Assembly (NCBI GenBank): GCA_965153455.1
Contig: OZ234500.1
Location: 8,060,001 to 8,124,000, forward strand
Direction of reading: 5' to 3'
DNA: 64,000 nucleotides
Source: Sphagnum compactum
Lineage: Eukaryota; Bryophyta; Sphagnopsida; Sphagnales
Part shown: piece by piece, positions 47,077 through 59,322 of the stretch
Numbering within the stretch: position 1 is the first letter of the stretch
Layout of the letters: every line of letters starts with the position of its first letter
Notes under the pieces: model-generated
What the model was told of the DNA's origin: nothing
What the model saw: the letters and a program-made list of their open reading frames with translations, nothing else
The model's database searches: none
Program-made: the position numbers and the translations under genes

Positions 47077-49452
47077 TACTCACATGACTGAAAAGAAGTC
47101 TTATATTAGTGGGCTTTCTGAGTAGAACAATGTTGTTTAAAGGAATCCTTGGAACAGACAACCTCTGAAGGAATATACCTGTAGCTGGGTTGACTGATTG
47201 ATTGTGTATGGGCCACCAAACATAGGCATATTTTCCATTTGTCGGATATTACGTCGAACAGCTCTCTCATGCCAGCATTCCAGAATGAGACGTGCAGCGG
47301 TACCCAAGCCCAGGACAACCAATACACCTGCCACATAACACCTTACTTGTTACATCTCTGATCTATCCATTTGGTTAAGGAAGCTTGGCATTTTATTCAG
47401 GAAAAGTGAGTCTACCAACTCAGGAAGCACATTGCTCAGTAGAATGATGTGATTCACATTGACTTCACAACATATTTGAGGTCTCTCTACTCTTCCTCTC
47501 CTTGATCTCTCTCTCTTGCATTCAGAATCAGCTAGAGACAGAGTGGGGAGAAGGAAGAGGTAGAGAGAGTACCAATGATGATATTTATAGGAAGAGCGGA
47601 AGCACCAAGGAAGACAGAGATGAGGACATCAAACAAGAGGCCAGCCATCAGGATCAACAGTGCCGCCCACAGAGGATGAAAATGGACCTAACCACACAAA
47701 CATGCACACAAATCACTAAAACATGAGTCTCAGCTTACCAAAAAGGAAGCCAATAGGCACTGCAGCATATCCAAAGGTTGCAGTCCGGATGGCATCCACA
47801 AAGAGGCACGTCACAAAAATCAGCAGAATCACAAACACAAAAATTGTGCATGGGTGTCGCTTCAATAAGGTGTGCAGCACTGGCTGTATTGCAATGTGCC
47901 TACCAAAGAAGGGCCCTACCCTTCGTGCTCCTCCTTGTGGTACTTCCACAGTTCCCATTGCATATGGACCTCCAACTCTCCACACCCAGAAGTGAGGCTG
48001 TAACACATACACCATGCCAATCATGTCAACATATGATTTTCTCATTGGAGGCCGGTGCATCAATCCAAACCTGGAATCTAGGCTGTAAAACCAGAGATAG
48101 CTACTTGAGTATCCTGGACTAGAACATACCATGGCCTGTGTCAAGGGAGGGGATATATTTGTTGCAATATGCCTGCCACAGCACACATACTAGTTAGGCT
48201 CCTGCTACTCAAGGAATTTGCAAATTCCGAAAAGCACCTTTGGAAGAAATGAGGATAATACCAAGACCTTATTGATCAGTGGACAGAAGATTCATATGCA
48301 AGATTGCTATGCACTATGCAAGCCAAACAAGAGACAAATGCATGATTTCAATTTCTGATGCATAGAGGAGACAAGAACATACTGGCATACTTCACACTTG
48401 TTCGTGCCTTTGTTGCTAAACCATTGCTCAATGCAGGACCGGTGGGCCTTGGCCAGTTCTCCCCGACAAAAGCATCCCAATTCAATCAGTTGTTCTTCTG
48501 TGTGTTGCTGGCATATCCTGTATCCAGATTACAAACCACCCCTCAGATCATTTATCCACATATGGTTTGTAATTCCAAGTTCAATCTGCAACCAAGACAA
48601 TTATGATATGAAGAGCAAAAAAGATGATATACACAGTGCATTGCTGTGCACATTCAATGTGCACTATGGAGAGGAATCAGCAGGTGCACCAGCTGACCTG
48701 CAGCATTCTGTCATACTGTCAGTACTGAAAGTGCTGATTGTGCGATTCGGACCACCTACTCCACCAGTGTAGCCATTTGGAATATGTGCCAAGTTGACTG
48801 CCTTTCCAGGTTCCAGATCTGAGATATCTATGGTTGTGAATCCCCTTTCTCCTCCTTGAACTCCTATTGGAGAAATAGTATCACTGCTTTCCTGCTCAAT
48901 GCCTGTACCCGTTCCATTCAAGAGAGGAACCACTGGAAATGCAAACTCTTTACCACTTTGTGATTCAAGCTGCACTGTCTCCCCACTGTCACCTACTACT
49001 CCCTGTACCAACTCTGAAATGCTGGGATCTACTTGTCCAAACCTACCAAAGCAAGCATCATTTGGATCAAGCCCATTCTCATAGCCAAGTTTGTTTGCAG
49101 GTGATAATTGCTCGCTAAAGTTTCCTGCATCATGAGATCCTAGCTTTCTGTATTGCACTACATCCTTCCACGTCCCTTCCTCATTCACTTGAGTAATGGG
49201 CAGTTTGGTCTCTTGCAAATCTCCACCTTGTTGTGCAGTCTGGTTGATGACAGAGGCCTGCCCATCCTCCTCTTCTCCGCCACAGATCCATGCCTCTGGC
49301 AAATGCAAGGGTTCCAAAGCCACACCACATGATGACATTGGTGGTCTTATGGAAGCTGAATCCACAGAGAGTGCAGGCCGCAGATGCACATGCTCAATGG
49401 GCTCATGTGGCACCTTGGGTATCTTCATCAGTGAATTGAATCGCCGAAGCAT
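47077..49452 (-). CDS. MARCH-type RING-CH E3 ubiquitin ligase-like membrane protein (six coding exons)
   Basis: Likely an E3 ubiquitin ligase anchored in an endomembrane. Exons deduced here (minus strand): 49452-48698, 48517-48383, 48172-48130, 47997-47739, 47327-47179, 47088-47077; every intron starts GT and ends AG, several donors are GTATGT or GTAAGC, and phases agree, giving 450 aa. Residues ~251-296 form a C4HC3 RING-CH domain: CRIC, then GCFCRGELAKAHRSC, then KCEVC. The first CRIC Cys and the rest of the domain come from two exons and are only seen after splicing. FWVWRV follows, then two transmembrane segments: ~361-381 (CTIFVFVILLIFVTCLFVDA) and ~388-412 (including GVLVVLGLGTAARLIL). 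The order RING-CH, WVWR, two TM is known from a plant MARCH-like family. The N-terminal 250 residues are acidic and low complexity. Start is the first ATG in exon 2, 40 nt after the acceptor. The last exon is short and the least certain. Confidence 0.85.
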
Positions 49453-49964
49453 GTTGACAGTAAAGCTTTACCTTGAAGCACTGACACGTAACCTACAAAA
49501 GAGCACACCCATTCCAATACATATGTTTTCCTGAGTACTTAAAGTATAGACTTTGTGTGCATCAAGCAATACAAAATCTGTATAAGCTTTGCAATCAATG
49601 GTGATGCAACCTCTGAAACACATTCAGGATTCAGCAAAAAAAAATCTTTCTTGTACTAACAATCTCCTGCAGTTTGACAATATACTACCAGCGATCCTCT
49701 ACTTGCATGACCTAGATTTAGGACTTGCATTCCAACTTCTCTCTGTGGGATTTGCCATAAAAATCGAAATTTAGCAACAAAATTACTATAATGGCTTTGC
49801 TATCGATTATTCTCCACAACCGCAAGGGCAGATGTAAATCCACAAGCTTGCTCGCGCAACAATTCCTCTCACACCGAACTTGATTCATCGTTTTCAAAAC
49901 CACTACAAACGAGAAACTAAACAGACCATGGATTCAAAGAAGAAGAGGCATTCCGAACACTTAC

Positions 49965-50535
49965 AGGTTCCAATCCGCCGAATTCGAACCAACAATCCGG
50001 GCTTCTCCTCCTGGGTATTCCGTGAGAAGCTTCCCTTTCACAGCGTCTTAGATATGAGAGAACTCATCTCGACGGCAACAAAAAGCCTCCAGACAGGTGC
50101 ACAAGATGGATCGCAGTCCGTAAGACCGAGGACGGCAGCAGCCGCAGCAGGTCAGAAGCAGCCCACTGGCAAATCTCACACAATATTATGCGAACAACGA
50201 ACAATTCATCGACAAGAACGACAAGAACGACAAGTTATCGACAATCTTTGGCGGGGAAATTCGCAGGGGGCGGAATCCGGGTACAGCAGCCAAAGCTCAG
50301 AGCAATTCTTGAACAAAGTTCAAACAATTTCTCATCAATTTCTTCAAATTCCAGAACGACGTTGAGTCAATAACTTGTCGACAGTACACTTGTTTATGAC
50401 CTTCCCTCGACTGGAGAAATAACGAGAGGAAGAAGACTGCAAACTAGTACAGAGAAATTGCAAAATGGAGAGAAGAAGAAGAAGAATAAGTCCAAAACTT
50501 TTGTGAACAATTTTGTTTTGAGAGAAACGGATATA
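49965..50535 (-). other. Probable 5' UTR exon of the RING-CH gene
   Basis: A consensus donor (CCT|GTAAGTGTT, exon end at 49965) pairs with an acceptor TTTTGTAG at 49500-49493, giving a 472-bp first intron and 40 nt of exon 2 before the ATG. The upstream sequence is richer in CpG than its surroundings, consistent with a leader. The 5' end is a guess based on the TATA-like sequence near 50565. Confidence 0.45.
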
Positions 50536-50560
50536 CTTCACACTCTCCCTTGGAAAAGAA

Positions 50561-50570
50561 ATATATAAAG
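50561..50570 (-). promoter_or_regulatory. Candidate TATA box for the RING-CH gene
   Basis: ATATATAAAG on plus, read on minus as CTTTATATAT (contains TATATAT). The position, ~600 bp upstream of the splice donor, is plausible. The plus-strand reading TATATAAAG is a stronger TATA box but has no supported gene downstream. Confidence 0.3.
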
Positions 50571-50890
50571 ACGGGATGGAGATGGTCAAGCAAGTTCACT
50601 CCAGTTCTCAACACATCAGCAACAAGCGCTCACAAAACCAGGAAAACAATAAATTCTCCGAACTGAAACAAGAAAAAAATTCCGCACTTGAAAAAAAAAA
50701 CTTGCAGCAAAGTCTCCGAGGCAACAAAAATGGCGAAAATACTTCACAAGAAATTTTCCCAGATTTTGCTAGATTCAGTAATGAGAGCCTGGTGAGCAAA
50801 CACAATAAGTTTAAACTAAGAAAACACACTCACTGAGAGAGAGAGGGTGAACCCCTTGCGGGGAGGGAGGCAGCAGCCCCTTCAATCACT

Positions 50891-50918
<28 letters not shown>
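50891..50918. repeat. (GA)14 microsatellite upstream of the RING-CH gene
   Basis: Twenty-eight bases of alternating GA (CT on the gene's strand), with shorter GA runs at about 50836 and 51103. On the minus strand this is a CT-rich promoter or leader element as commonly seen in plants. Confidence 0.85.
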
Positions 50919-50921
<3 letters not shown>

Positions 50922-51301
50922 TAAACAGAAAATGATTTCCTAATAACACTTGCAAGCGCAATTTTCAGAGACAAAGCGACTGGATCTATGGAAGAAGATG
51001 CTAGAAAAAGATTGCTTTCAACAAAAAAAAGGAAAGCTGCGAGCGGGAGAGAGGTGGCAAGAAGAAGAAGAAGCAGCAGACTTCCCGAGGAGCAGGAAAG
51101 CTGAGAGAGAGCGAGAAAGGCCACAAAAATGAGTGCAAAGTGGAGACAGCAAAAACCACCCAACAACCCAAAAAAAAAGAAGAAAAAAAAAAGGAGGGCG
51201 TTGGGGCGGGGGTGGTAGGAAAACGGAGCATGAAAAGCAAAAGAGCAAGCAAAGAAGGGTGACTGATTTCCAGCATCTTATTAGGTGATATTACACCACA
51301 A

Positions 51302-51328
51302 AAGGGACCCCCACTTTGGGGGTCCCTT
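51302..51328. repeat. Perfect 12-bp hairpin with 3-nt loop
   Basis: AAGGGACCCCCA (51302-51313), loop CTT, TGGGGGTCCCTT (51317-51328). Twelve perfect pairs, nine of them G-C or within the GC block, make a very stable stem in either strand. It lies in AT-rich DNA ~1.85 kb upstream of the RING-CH start codon. No poly-T follows, so it is not an RNA polymerase III terminator. Confidence 0.9.
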
Positions 51329-54300
51329 AACTTCATTTAACACTAAAAAACCAAGCAACACAAACAAGAGGACCATACATATTAAGTGGCAAATATTATG
51401 CATATCAGGTATGCAATGTAATGTAGTGACTAGTCGCCACCCCACCTCACTCCCTTCTTCTTTCTTTCCCCAATGTTTGAATTTGTCAATTAGGTAGCAT
51501 ATTATTGTTTTATCCATGATTGGGTCCCTAAATCAGGTCTTTTTTTTTCAATTTTGTGATACCTATCAAAAATTTGGCAACAGTTTTCTATAAAATTAAA
51601 AAAAACCAGTCGAATTTACACTTGAAAAAAACACATTCAACACTTAACCAAAACGTTTTCAATTGTCGTCAAAAATGGAAAAATTTGTGGAAAAGAATCG
51701 CCGCTATTAATTGACCCATTCCCTAGTTTTTATTTTCATTTTTATTTCTATTTCATTACTATTTTGACAATTTTGATCAATTCGAAATTTTATTACATGT
51801 ATTTGAATTTTATTTTAGAAATTTGAATTAGTATGTATGTTTGAAAGAGCAATTTTTTGTGGGTGAGGTTATAAATGTCACCAATAATTAAATGGGTTTG
51901 CATTCAACCAAGGGATCACTAGGTACTCTCTTGAAATTTTCTTGTTTTTCTTTTGTTCTTTTGCTCTTTTTTTTCCTTTTTTTTTGCCCTTTTTTTTTGG
52001 TTGAAACTTGTAAGGTTGGGTGGGGGAGGATGAGTGACGGTACTAAAGAAGTGCATAAGTAGGTAGTCTGACAACACCTAAGAAGTAGTGACGGTGTTTT
52101 TCGCTTTCTTTGTTTTGCCCTAGTCTACCCCCTTTCCATCCCTTTCTTGTTTTTTTTTCTTTTTGGGGGTGAATGAGTCACTAGTTGTGTTGTTGTTCTT
52201 GTTGACACATGTGGCTTATCTACGTTTCATCAATTGACCATAGTTTCAATCCACCTGCGCGCCACGTGTAACATGACTGGCCTTTTCTCTCTAAGCTGAG
52301 GGGTCCTATACTGTCGACGCGTGGTGCCTACTTGCCACCTGGATGTACTTTAGTCGCTTGACATGAGGACGAGAACTATTTTTAGGAGCTTGGTAAGTAA
52401 GTACTTACTAGTTACACAAACTTTTTTGGGGTCCATTTTGGATCCTGAATCTCAGTCCTTTGTTTTTGGGGGGGGGGGCGAAACATCGCCAAAATGCGAC
52501 ACTGAAACAAGTTTCTGGCGAAATCCCCCTGTTTTCTCGAAAACGAGTCGCCAAATTTCGCCCAGTTCTGTTTTGTTAGTTTTTTTTTTGTTGGGAGATT
52601 TTCGCCATATAGGCTACACATTTAAATGGTCCTGTACAAAACCGTCGCCAGTTAAAGTTGAAATCTGCCTTGGCAGGCTCGCCACTGTTGCTACACTACA
52701 AGATTGGGTGAGAAAAAAAACACCGAGATTCCGGATGAGGCCCAAAATTGCAACACCTTGGAACTTGTGACAATAAGTGCAGGGCAATGCCCAAGGGAGT
52801 TACCCGAATAAGGGCTTGCCGTAGTCAGAGTCTAGTGCATGTCTTGTTTGGGTATTGTCCAAGCACTTTGGCCGAAGGACAACATCAGACCTGTTCCAAA
52901 CAACTTAATTTTCATTTGGTCCTACATTTTGAGAAATGTTTGTGAAGTGTGGATGGGAACAACATTTCCTGTTTGCAGTACCCATTGTTGGTTCCATATT
53001 TGAACTTGCAATAATAGGCTAAGAAGCAGAGCAATTGCACAATGATGATCATCTTGTTGCATTGTTGTTTTTGGGTGGTAGTATTGAGGCACATGGTTTG
53101 CTTCCCCCTTGCTTCCTTCCTTCCTCAAGATTTTTGCTCACAAACTTTTCAATAGTTAGCCATGATTCTATTTGTGGCACACGTAGATCTCCCTTCCCCT
53201 CCCCTCCACATGAAGGTTCCTTTTGATTTGAAGGGCAAAACATTTAGTTTGTGTTCATGGATTCCGAAGAAGGGAGGGAATTATGCGAATCATAACCTAG
53301 TAAAGCTTCATGAATAAAATTGTACTTTACTTTATCCAAAATAGGGTGGATCACCAGTATTGGTCTTGTATCCACTTTTGACCATACCAGCTGGTCCTGG
53401 GAGGGAGTATTGGGCACTTTTCTAAAAAACTCATACCATCCTGGTCCTGGATCCTTTTTAAGACTTTCACGAGATGGATGACGAACAGATGGATGGATGG
53501 AAAGCTTCATTTCATCCCGACGTCCTTTACTATATGTAATACCAGCATGCTGCTGGTCTTGATATTGGAATCCAAGACTCATTTTTGGCTGGTATGTGAT
53601 AAATACTTAATATAGAAATTGGAATAAGATGGGTATTACCCTACCTCAGATCCCTTTGAGTTCCTCTAAAACCCTAAGAACTGGCTAAACCCAGAATCAG
53701 CAGTTCCCTTATAAACCTAAGAATGGAACAACTCTAGTCCCTACCAGCCTGGCAAGGCCCTTGGATACTAGCGCATAGCTTAAACTAGGTAGGTATATAC
53801 CATTCGCAGGCCTACATACCGGACCACCTACTTACCAGACCAACATTGGCCCTCACACCTCTTTGAGCTTTGGGTGCATACACATATACTTAGGGTTCCA
53901 TACACATATTCAGGAAACTGAATCAGTTCAAGTACATTTTTGGTGAAACTATGAGAACACCACAATGCTATTGGCATGAACATGATGAATTCCATGGACA
54001 TGTTGGAAGTGTTGTACTCTTTTTTATGGATATTTGAAAAAGAACATTAATAGTGTGCATGTGTGTGTGTCAAGGAAGCAAACAAACTTGTCTTGAAGTT
54101 GCCAAGGTGCTATTATGTAGATGGATATGACATTGAGGTTGTTCAACAATGAGTCCTTTGAGTGTTGATTTCAATGTTCTCTTTTGGCCACTAGTTTGAC
54201 CATTTCCATCTTGCAAACAACCACTGTTTAACTCATAAAAAAATTCACCTCACATGACTAAAAATGCACTTTATCAACATTCTACATGTTTGTAAGAATT

Positions 54301-54708
54301 CCTTTTGAAAACCTTATGCCTACATTCACTATGATTCATGAGTTGTTTCAAGAAATCGTTCATCTTTATCATCCTTACATGGATGCAACTACGTAGTTCA
54401 ACCTAATTTTCACTACCATTCAAACCAAAATTCCATCTACTCTTTCTCACAAAGTAGTGGCGATATACTATGTGGGAAACACATGATTAACACAAGGAAG
54501 AATTTGGAGATGGTAGAATGTGTTATAAATTTGCTTTTTTGTTTGTAGAAGTTATGAACTGCAATTCTCTTTCCTCCTCATTTGAAATCTTGATGAAAAC
54601 CCTCAAGCCTTTGCTGTACTGTATGCTAGCAAGTTCTTTTCCCTTGTCATGTCAAATGATTTCTTCACTATCCACCTCTTTTGATTAAGGCACCTGCTGC
54701 TAACTAAT
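51329..54708. other. Repeat-derived intergenic DNA; no gene recognised
   Basis: 52420-52720 contains GCCAAATTTCGCCC-like phrases shared with other intergenic parts. 53340-53850 is rich in CTGGT/ACCAG motifs like those at 26-27 kb. No coding region is supported on either strand. Confidence 0.55.
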
Positions 54709-54856
54709 AAAAACATTGTTCACATCATCCATGAACAAATGTTTACAAAAAAGGCTCCTAAAAATAATGAAAAAGAGGTGTTAAAAACATTGTTCACATC
54801 ATCCATGAACAAATGTTTACAAGAAAGGCTCCTAAAAATAATGAAATAGAGGTGCT
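54709..54856. repeat. 74-bp direct duplication
   Basis: AAAAACATTGTTCACATCAT begins at 54709 and 54783. The two copies differ at only a few positions (for example ACAAAAAAGG versus ACAAGAAAGG), so the duplication is recent. Confidence 0.9.
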
Positions 54857-55390
54857 CTAGTTTCTCAATGTACTATTGTGCAAATAAAAATGATGTTCAT
54901 TTTCAAGTTGATCGCATGAGTTTTCAAATCAAGGAAAAAATGCATATCATAAAGATTTAGGATAAGAATTCATGATTTCATTAATATCATGAAAACAATT
55001 TGATCATACCATACACTCTAAGGGATTCAATATGTGGAAAACTTTGTAGGAAAACTTCTATTGTCCAAAATTTCTATAGTTATAAATAAGAACATTCCTT
55101 CAAATATTCATTTGTATGAATAAATTGATTACATTTATTGTATGAAAGTTGATTCACATGGGATTACATGATTATCCATTGGGTCCCACATGAAATTGAT
55201 TAAACTGGGTCTTGATGATGTCTAATAGTTCTAAAATAGGATTTCCATTAGTTATTGTTAAACATTAATGTTATATTCAACTTTTCATGGAAATGAAAGT
55301 TATTCATGATATAGCGATTAGACACATATAACATCAATCTCTAAAACCATTGTGTAGAAGTTGAAAATTTCTTACGATAATAGAGTTATT

Positions 55391-55600
55391 CGAAGTAACC
55401 CTGTCTTTGGGCCTCCTCTCGCCCCCTATCCCCTCTTGCAGTCATATCTGCAAAGTAATGAAATTTTTATTAAATCTCAGTATGAAATGCTGAAATTCAG
55501 TATTTAATGCACAAGGTGTGAGAGTAATTACAGTAATTGTACATGTAGTGTAGTGGAGGCGCTCAGGAAAAAGGAAAGACGGGATGAAACTCAGTAACAT
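55391..55600. repeat. Dispersed repeat with partial copies at 10.5-10.7 kb and 23.8 kb
   Basis: 55451-55550 matches 10611-10700 (AAATCTNAGTATNAAATGNT then CATTTAATGCA-type block and GAGAGTAA). 55553-55600 matches 23833-23885 (GGAGGCGCTNAGGAAAAAGG then GGGATGAAACTCAGT). The two parts are adjacent only here, so this copy is the most complete in the window. Type unknown. Confidence 0.65.
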
Positions 55601-58600
55601 CAAAATTGATGGTTTTCTGAGTTTCACCACCCCTTGATTAGCATTTTTTTTGCAGGTTTTTTTAAATCTCACCCTGTGTATAACCAAACTCAAGGTTTTG
55701 GTGTTGTGTTTTCCTTACTTTACAGATAACCCTAATGCATCAGTAATATTTTATTTCAAAACAGAAGCATCAAGTAGTGTCAACTATTGAAAAAATGATA
55801 TTTTCACTGTTTAGTGTTAATCTAATACTTGGAAAAGTTTTTAATTTGGAACTTAAATTATGGAAATTTAAATAAAGTAAGTAATTATAACCAATCCATC
55901 ATTCCATGACAAAGGAATCAAGGCAAATGCCATTATCTGATGGACAAAAAAGTTGTTAATCAAGGTAAACACTAAACACCTTGCATCCCATCAATAGTTT
56001 GCACTGAAAGCAATGCTCAAATTGATAATCAACCAGAAGAGTTAAAGTTGGAAGTATGTTGAGCAGAAAAATTAAAGAATTAAACACACTAAGGTAGATC
56101 AACCTATCACCAATTGCCTGCCTATGATCGAACACTTATTTATATTTTCATCATATGTGTTTTATTTTGAGTGATTTAAAACATTATGAGAGCATTACCT
56201 CAAGTTTTGGAAACCATCTTTGAAGGGCAAAAGAAAAGCAATAATAAAAAATAACAAAAAAAAAAGCTTTTTCAATTTAGAAAATATGTTTTTTCTTTCT
56301 CTCTTCTCTTTGAACCCATCTTCGTTTCAAATCTCATAACTTTCTTATTTTTTATTCATTTTAAACAATTTAAAATACTATAGGAGCAGCATCTGAAGTT
56401 CTACAAATCATCTTTGAACTCTAATAGCAACAGACCAGCATACAAAGAATTTTTCAGGTGTTCCGAGAACCAACCTTTGTAATGTTCGGTGATTTGTTTC
56501 TTCGAGTTTTTGGACCCCTTTATTTTGGGGGACGATGACTTTCTCATTTCTAATCCATTTTCGACGATTTTTAGAGTGCCAGATATATCAAGAGGAGGTA
56601 TTCAAGTATTTTTGGACTACCAGCAACAACAGAGTCCTCCTCTTGGATCTGGCCTGCCCTGAGCGCTTAAATGTTTGGTCCCCAGCCAATCTACCCTAAT
56701 GCTCATAGTTAGTATGTAAAAAAAAAAAAAAACAATGCCAATTATGAGTCATATGCACCCCAAAATATAAATATTCATATGATATTTCATACCCCAGTTG
56801 CTCATACCTATATAGATACCAATACAAGTCAATATGAGAAAAATGGGGGTTAGAACTAACAAATCAAAATCAAAGAATCCGTTGATTCTGGGTATTTGAA
56901 AAAATTTAAGAATCTGGTATTTCAAAAGCTTCAAAATAACTGTCCTCGAGTTTCATGAAAGACCCAGCAAACACCCCCCCCCAGTTTTTGACTTTTTCAA
57001 AAGAATTGAGCACTAACAATTATATATAATAACAGTATTACTTCATTTTTTGATAACTACAGTTTACATATAAGAACTGGGAATTGAATTTTTTTGATAA
57101 CCATCATAAGTATCAATTTTAATACCCTGCATGATACCCAATGAGGGTTTGGTGCAATTTTTAATACCCACCTCACTCTGGTAATTACCACCTTACATAG
57201 GTAGTTAACATAGGTGGAAAGTATAAGGGTTTACAATATAGGCAATCTTGGTAACTCTCAATTGTGGTTCATTGACAACCCAAGCATAATGAGTTTTCAA
57301 TGGAAAATAGTTCGTTGATAGGTGCTGGGTCAAATAATCATTTCATAGTAATATGAGAATTTAGTAACAAACAACAATATTGTACATTTTCTTTGGGATT
57401 GGCAATTCAATTTTCTCTTTATTAATACCCATTTAGGCTTTTTGTGAAGCCTAAAAGAAGACTAATCAAACTAATAGTGTAAGATTTTGAACTTTCTACT
57501 TCAACTGTATACAAACAATAAATAGTGAACTGGTTTAGCCTTTAGGACATTTGAGGTTTTGAGGATTACATGTTGAATATTCAAGCTATATCTTGAGCCA
57601 TATTTTATTTACACAACAATACATATATAATTTCATTCATTACAAATCAATTATAAATAAATAAATACAAATAAATTTAGCAAATATTTAATTCAAATAT
57701 GAAATGGATAGCTATGTTGGGTAGCTTTAGAATGAACTGTCATATACATGTGGGGGCAATAAATCAATATAAAACTCAGGACCAAAAATCATAGTCTTTT
57801 AAATTGAAGGTTTATTAGTATTGAAAAAATATTTTCTTCAAAGAGGCCACATCTCACAATTTGTATAGAAACTTCCCGATACTTTTGGGTTATGAAGTAT
57901 TAGGGTTTATGGTTGTTCAGCAAGAACTAATCCTATCTTTTGTCAAGGAAAAAAATTCTCCTCATTAATATACATTAGTAAGGAAATTGTTCGCCAAAAA
58001 AGACCACTAAATACCTGTTTACAAAATATTCTAAACATTAATATACACTGTTGCAAAACAATTCTCCCCATTTTTGCTGTTTTGGAATCCAAAAAGCTCC
58101 TGGTGCTTGCAACATTCAGCCTGCAAAAAAAATTCCAAAACAAAAAGCACCTTCAGATAGCATCACAAAAAATACTAACTCGCATTTTAGGGTATGGGAT
58201 ATACTTCTTACATTATGATAGAATTAATGTCATCCATATACTCACAAGTGCAAAAAATTATTGAAACAAAAGCATAGTATCCTCAAAAATGTTTAACGAC
58301 AAGTGCAAAACAATATTGAAGCAAAAATTGACAACAACAATGCACTAATTGAAGCAAAGCATATTATTTGCCTCAAACGAAGACAACAAATTCAAAAAAA
58401 AACAATCACTATTGGAGTAAAAACATAGTTTTTGCTACCACAAATTTGACAACACAAATGCAACAATTGAAGTAATCAAGCACATTGTTGCCCATAAAAT
58501 GTTGATGAACAAATTCAAAAACTATTTGAAGCAAAAAAAGAAAGTCTAAATTGCAGTAAAATTGACAACGAACAACAAAAAATGCTGCAAAACACATTTG

Positions 58601-58650
58601 TTGTGAACCAAAATGTGTAAGAAACATTACTTGGTGCGTTTTGCTGGGAA
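55601..58650. other. Intergenic; no gene recognised
   Basis: AT-rich, with scattered CTGGTAT-like phrases at 56750-57200. 58230-58610 has repeated GAAGCAAAA/ACAACAAA motifs without clear period. No coding support. Confidence 0.5.
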
Positions 58651-58668
58651 TTGCACACGAAGTGGGAT

Positions 58669-59322
58669 TTAGTAGTCTCGGTGACCACTCATCAAGCTCT
58701 TCGCTTTCCGGATGAAACCGGAACCAGTTCCAGTTCTTGTCGTGCCTCCCATCCCTGTGTCATAGCCACCAGATCCAGGAGCTCCTCCAGCACCATAACC
58801 CCCAGCTCCAGGACCTCCTCCAGCTCCATAACCCCCAGCTCCAGGACCTCCTCCAGCGCCATATCCCCCAGCTCCAGGACCTCCTCCAGCGCCATATCCA
58901 CCACCAGTTCCAGTACCTCCTCCAGCGCCATATCCACCACCAGTTGTTGCTGCAGTGTTTGGACCAGCTCCAGTACCATATCCGGCTCCAGTACCAGCAG
59001 CACCATGGCCATGTCCAAAACCCAAAGCATTTTCTATCTTCCCCACAATCCCTTGTCCCGTTGTTCCAGAACTTCCATATCCAGTTCCGGTCGCAGTGCC
59101 GGTGTTTCCGCCATATCCAGCAGCACCTGGAGCTCCAGCACCAGCAGCAGGACCTCGTCCTCCTATACCCAAAGCATTTTCGATCTTCGCCGCAATGCCT
59201 TGGCCTGGAGCTCCAGTACCACCATATCCAGTGCCAGTAGTAGTACCACCTTGACCCATTTCAGTTCCGTGGTGATGGCCACCTCCTGTTACGTTAGCAA
59301 TAGCACCTTTCACTCTGTCCAT
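58669..59322 (-). CDS. Glycine-rich dehydrin-like (LEA-type) protein, 217 aa
   Basis: A small hydrophilic, Gly/Ala/Tyr-rich protein expected to act as a desiccation or cold protectant. The first ATG (59322) gives MDRVKGAIANVTGGGHHH. Two near-identical Lys-containing amphipathic segments, GQGIAAKIENALGIG (residues ~40-54) and GQGIVGKIENALGFG (~89-103), occupy the place of dehydrin K-segments (canonical EKKGIMDKIKEKLPG), and His-rich stretches follow. Residues ~125-190 are an 11-residue repeat GGYGAGGGPGA encoded by 33-bp DNA repeats. The end is GFIRKAKSLMSGHRDY. No Ser-tract and no perfect K-segment are present, so 'dehydrin-like' is inference; an unclassified glycine-rich LEA protein is the alternative. 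No intron is needed. A G-box/ABRE lies ~610 bp upstream. Confidence 0.75.
   Translation of the reverse strand: MDRVKGAIANVTGGGHHHGTEMGQGGTTTGTGYGGTGAPGQGIAAKIENALGIGGRGPAAGAGAPGAAGYGGNTGTATGTGYGSSGTTGQGIVGKIENALGFGHGHGAAGTGAGYGTGAGPNTAATTGGGYGAGGGTGTGGGYGAGGGPGAGGYGAGGGPGAGGYGAGGGPGAGGYGAGGAPGSGGYDTGMGGTTRTGTGSGFIRKAKSLMSGHRDY
58765..58945. repeat. 33-bp coding tandem repeat in the dehydrin-like gene
   Basis: CCAGCTCCAGGACCTCCTCC with CAGCGCCATATCCCC recurs every 33 bp, about five units, encoding GGYGAGGGPGA on the minus strand. Copies 2-4 are almost identical at DNA level, indicating recent expansion or homogenisation. Confidence 0.9.

Noticed and set aside
48664-48697. Extension of the first RING-CH coding frame to the stop at 48664
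   Set aside because: Reads into intron 2; splicing at 48698 gives a complete zinc finger, so the 12-residue extension is not considered coding.
49880-50365. Plus-strand 161-codon frame near the RING-CH promoter
   Set aside because: Overlaps the probable 5' UTR exon and intron 1 of the minus-strand gene; Gln/Arg/Ser-rich with no domain and no supporting context.
50608-51336. Minus-strand frames rich in Leu/Phe/Ser upstream of the RING-CH gene
   Set aside because: They come from CT-rich and GA-repeat promoter or leader sequence and have no conserved features.
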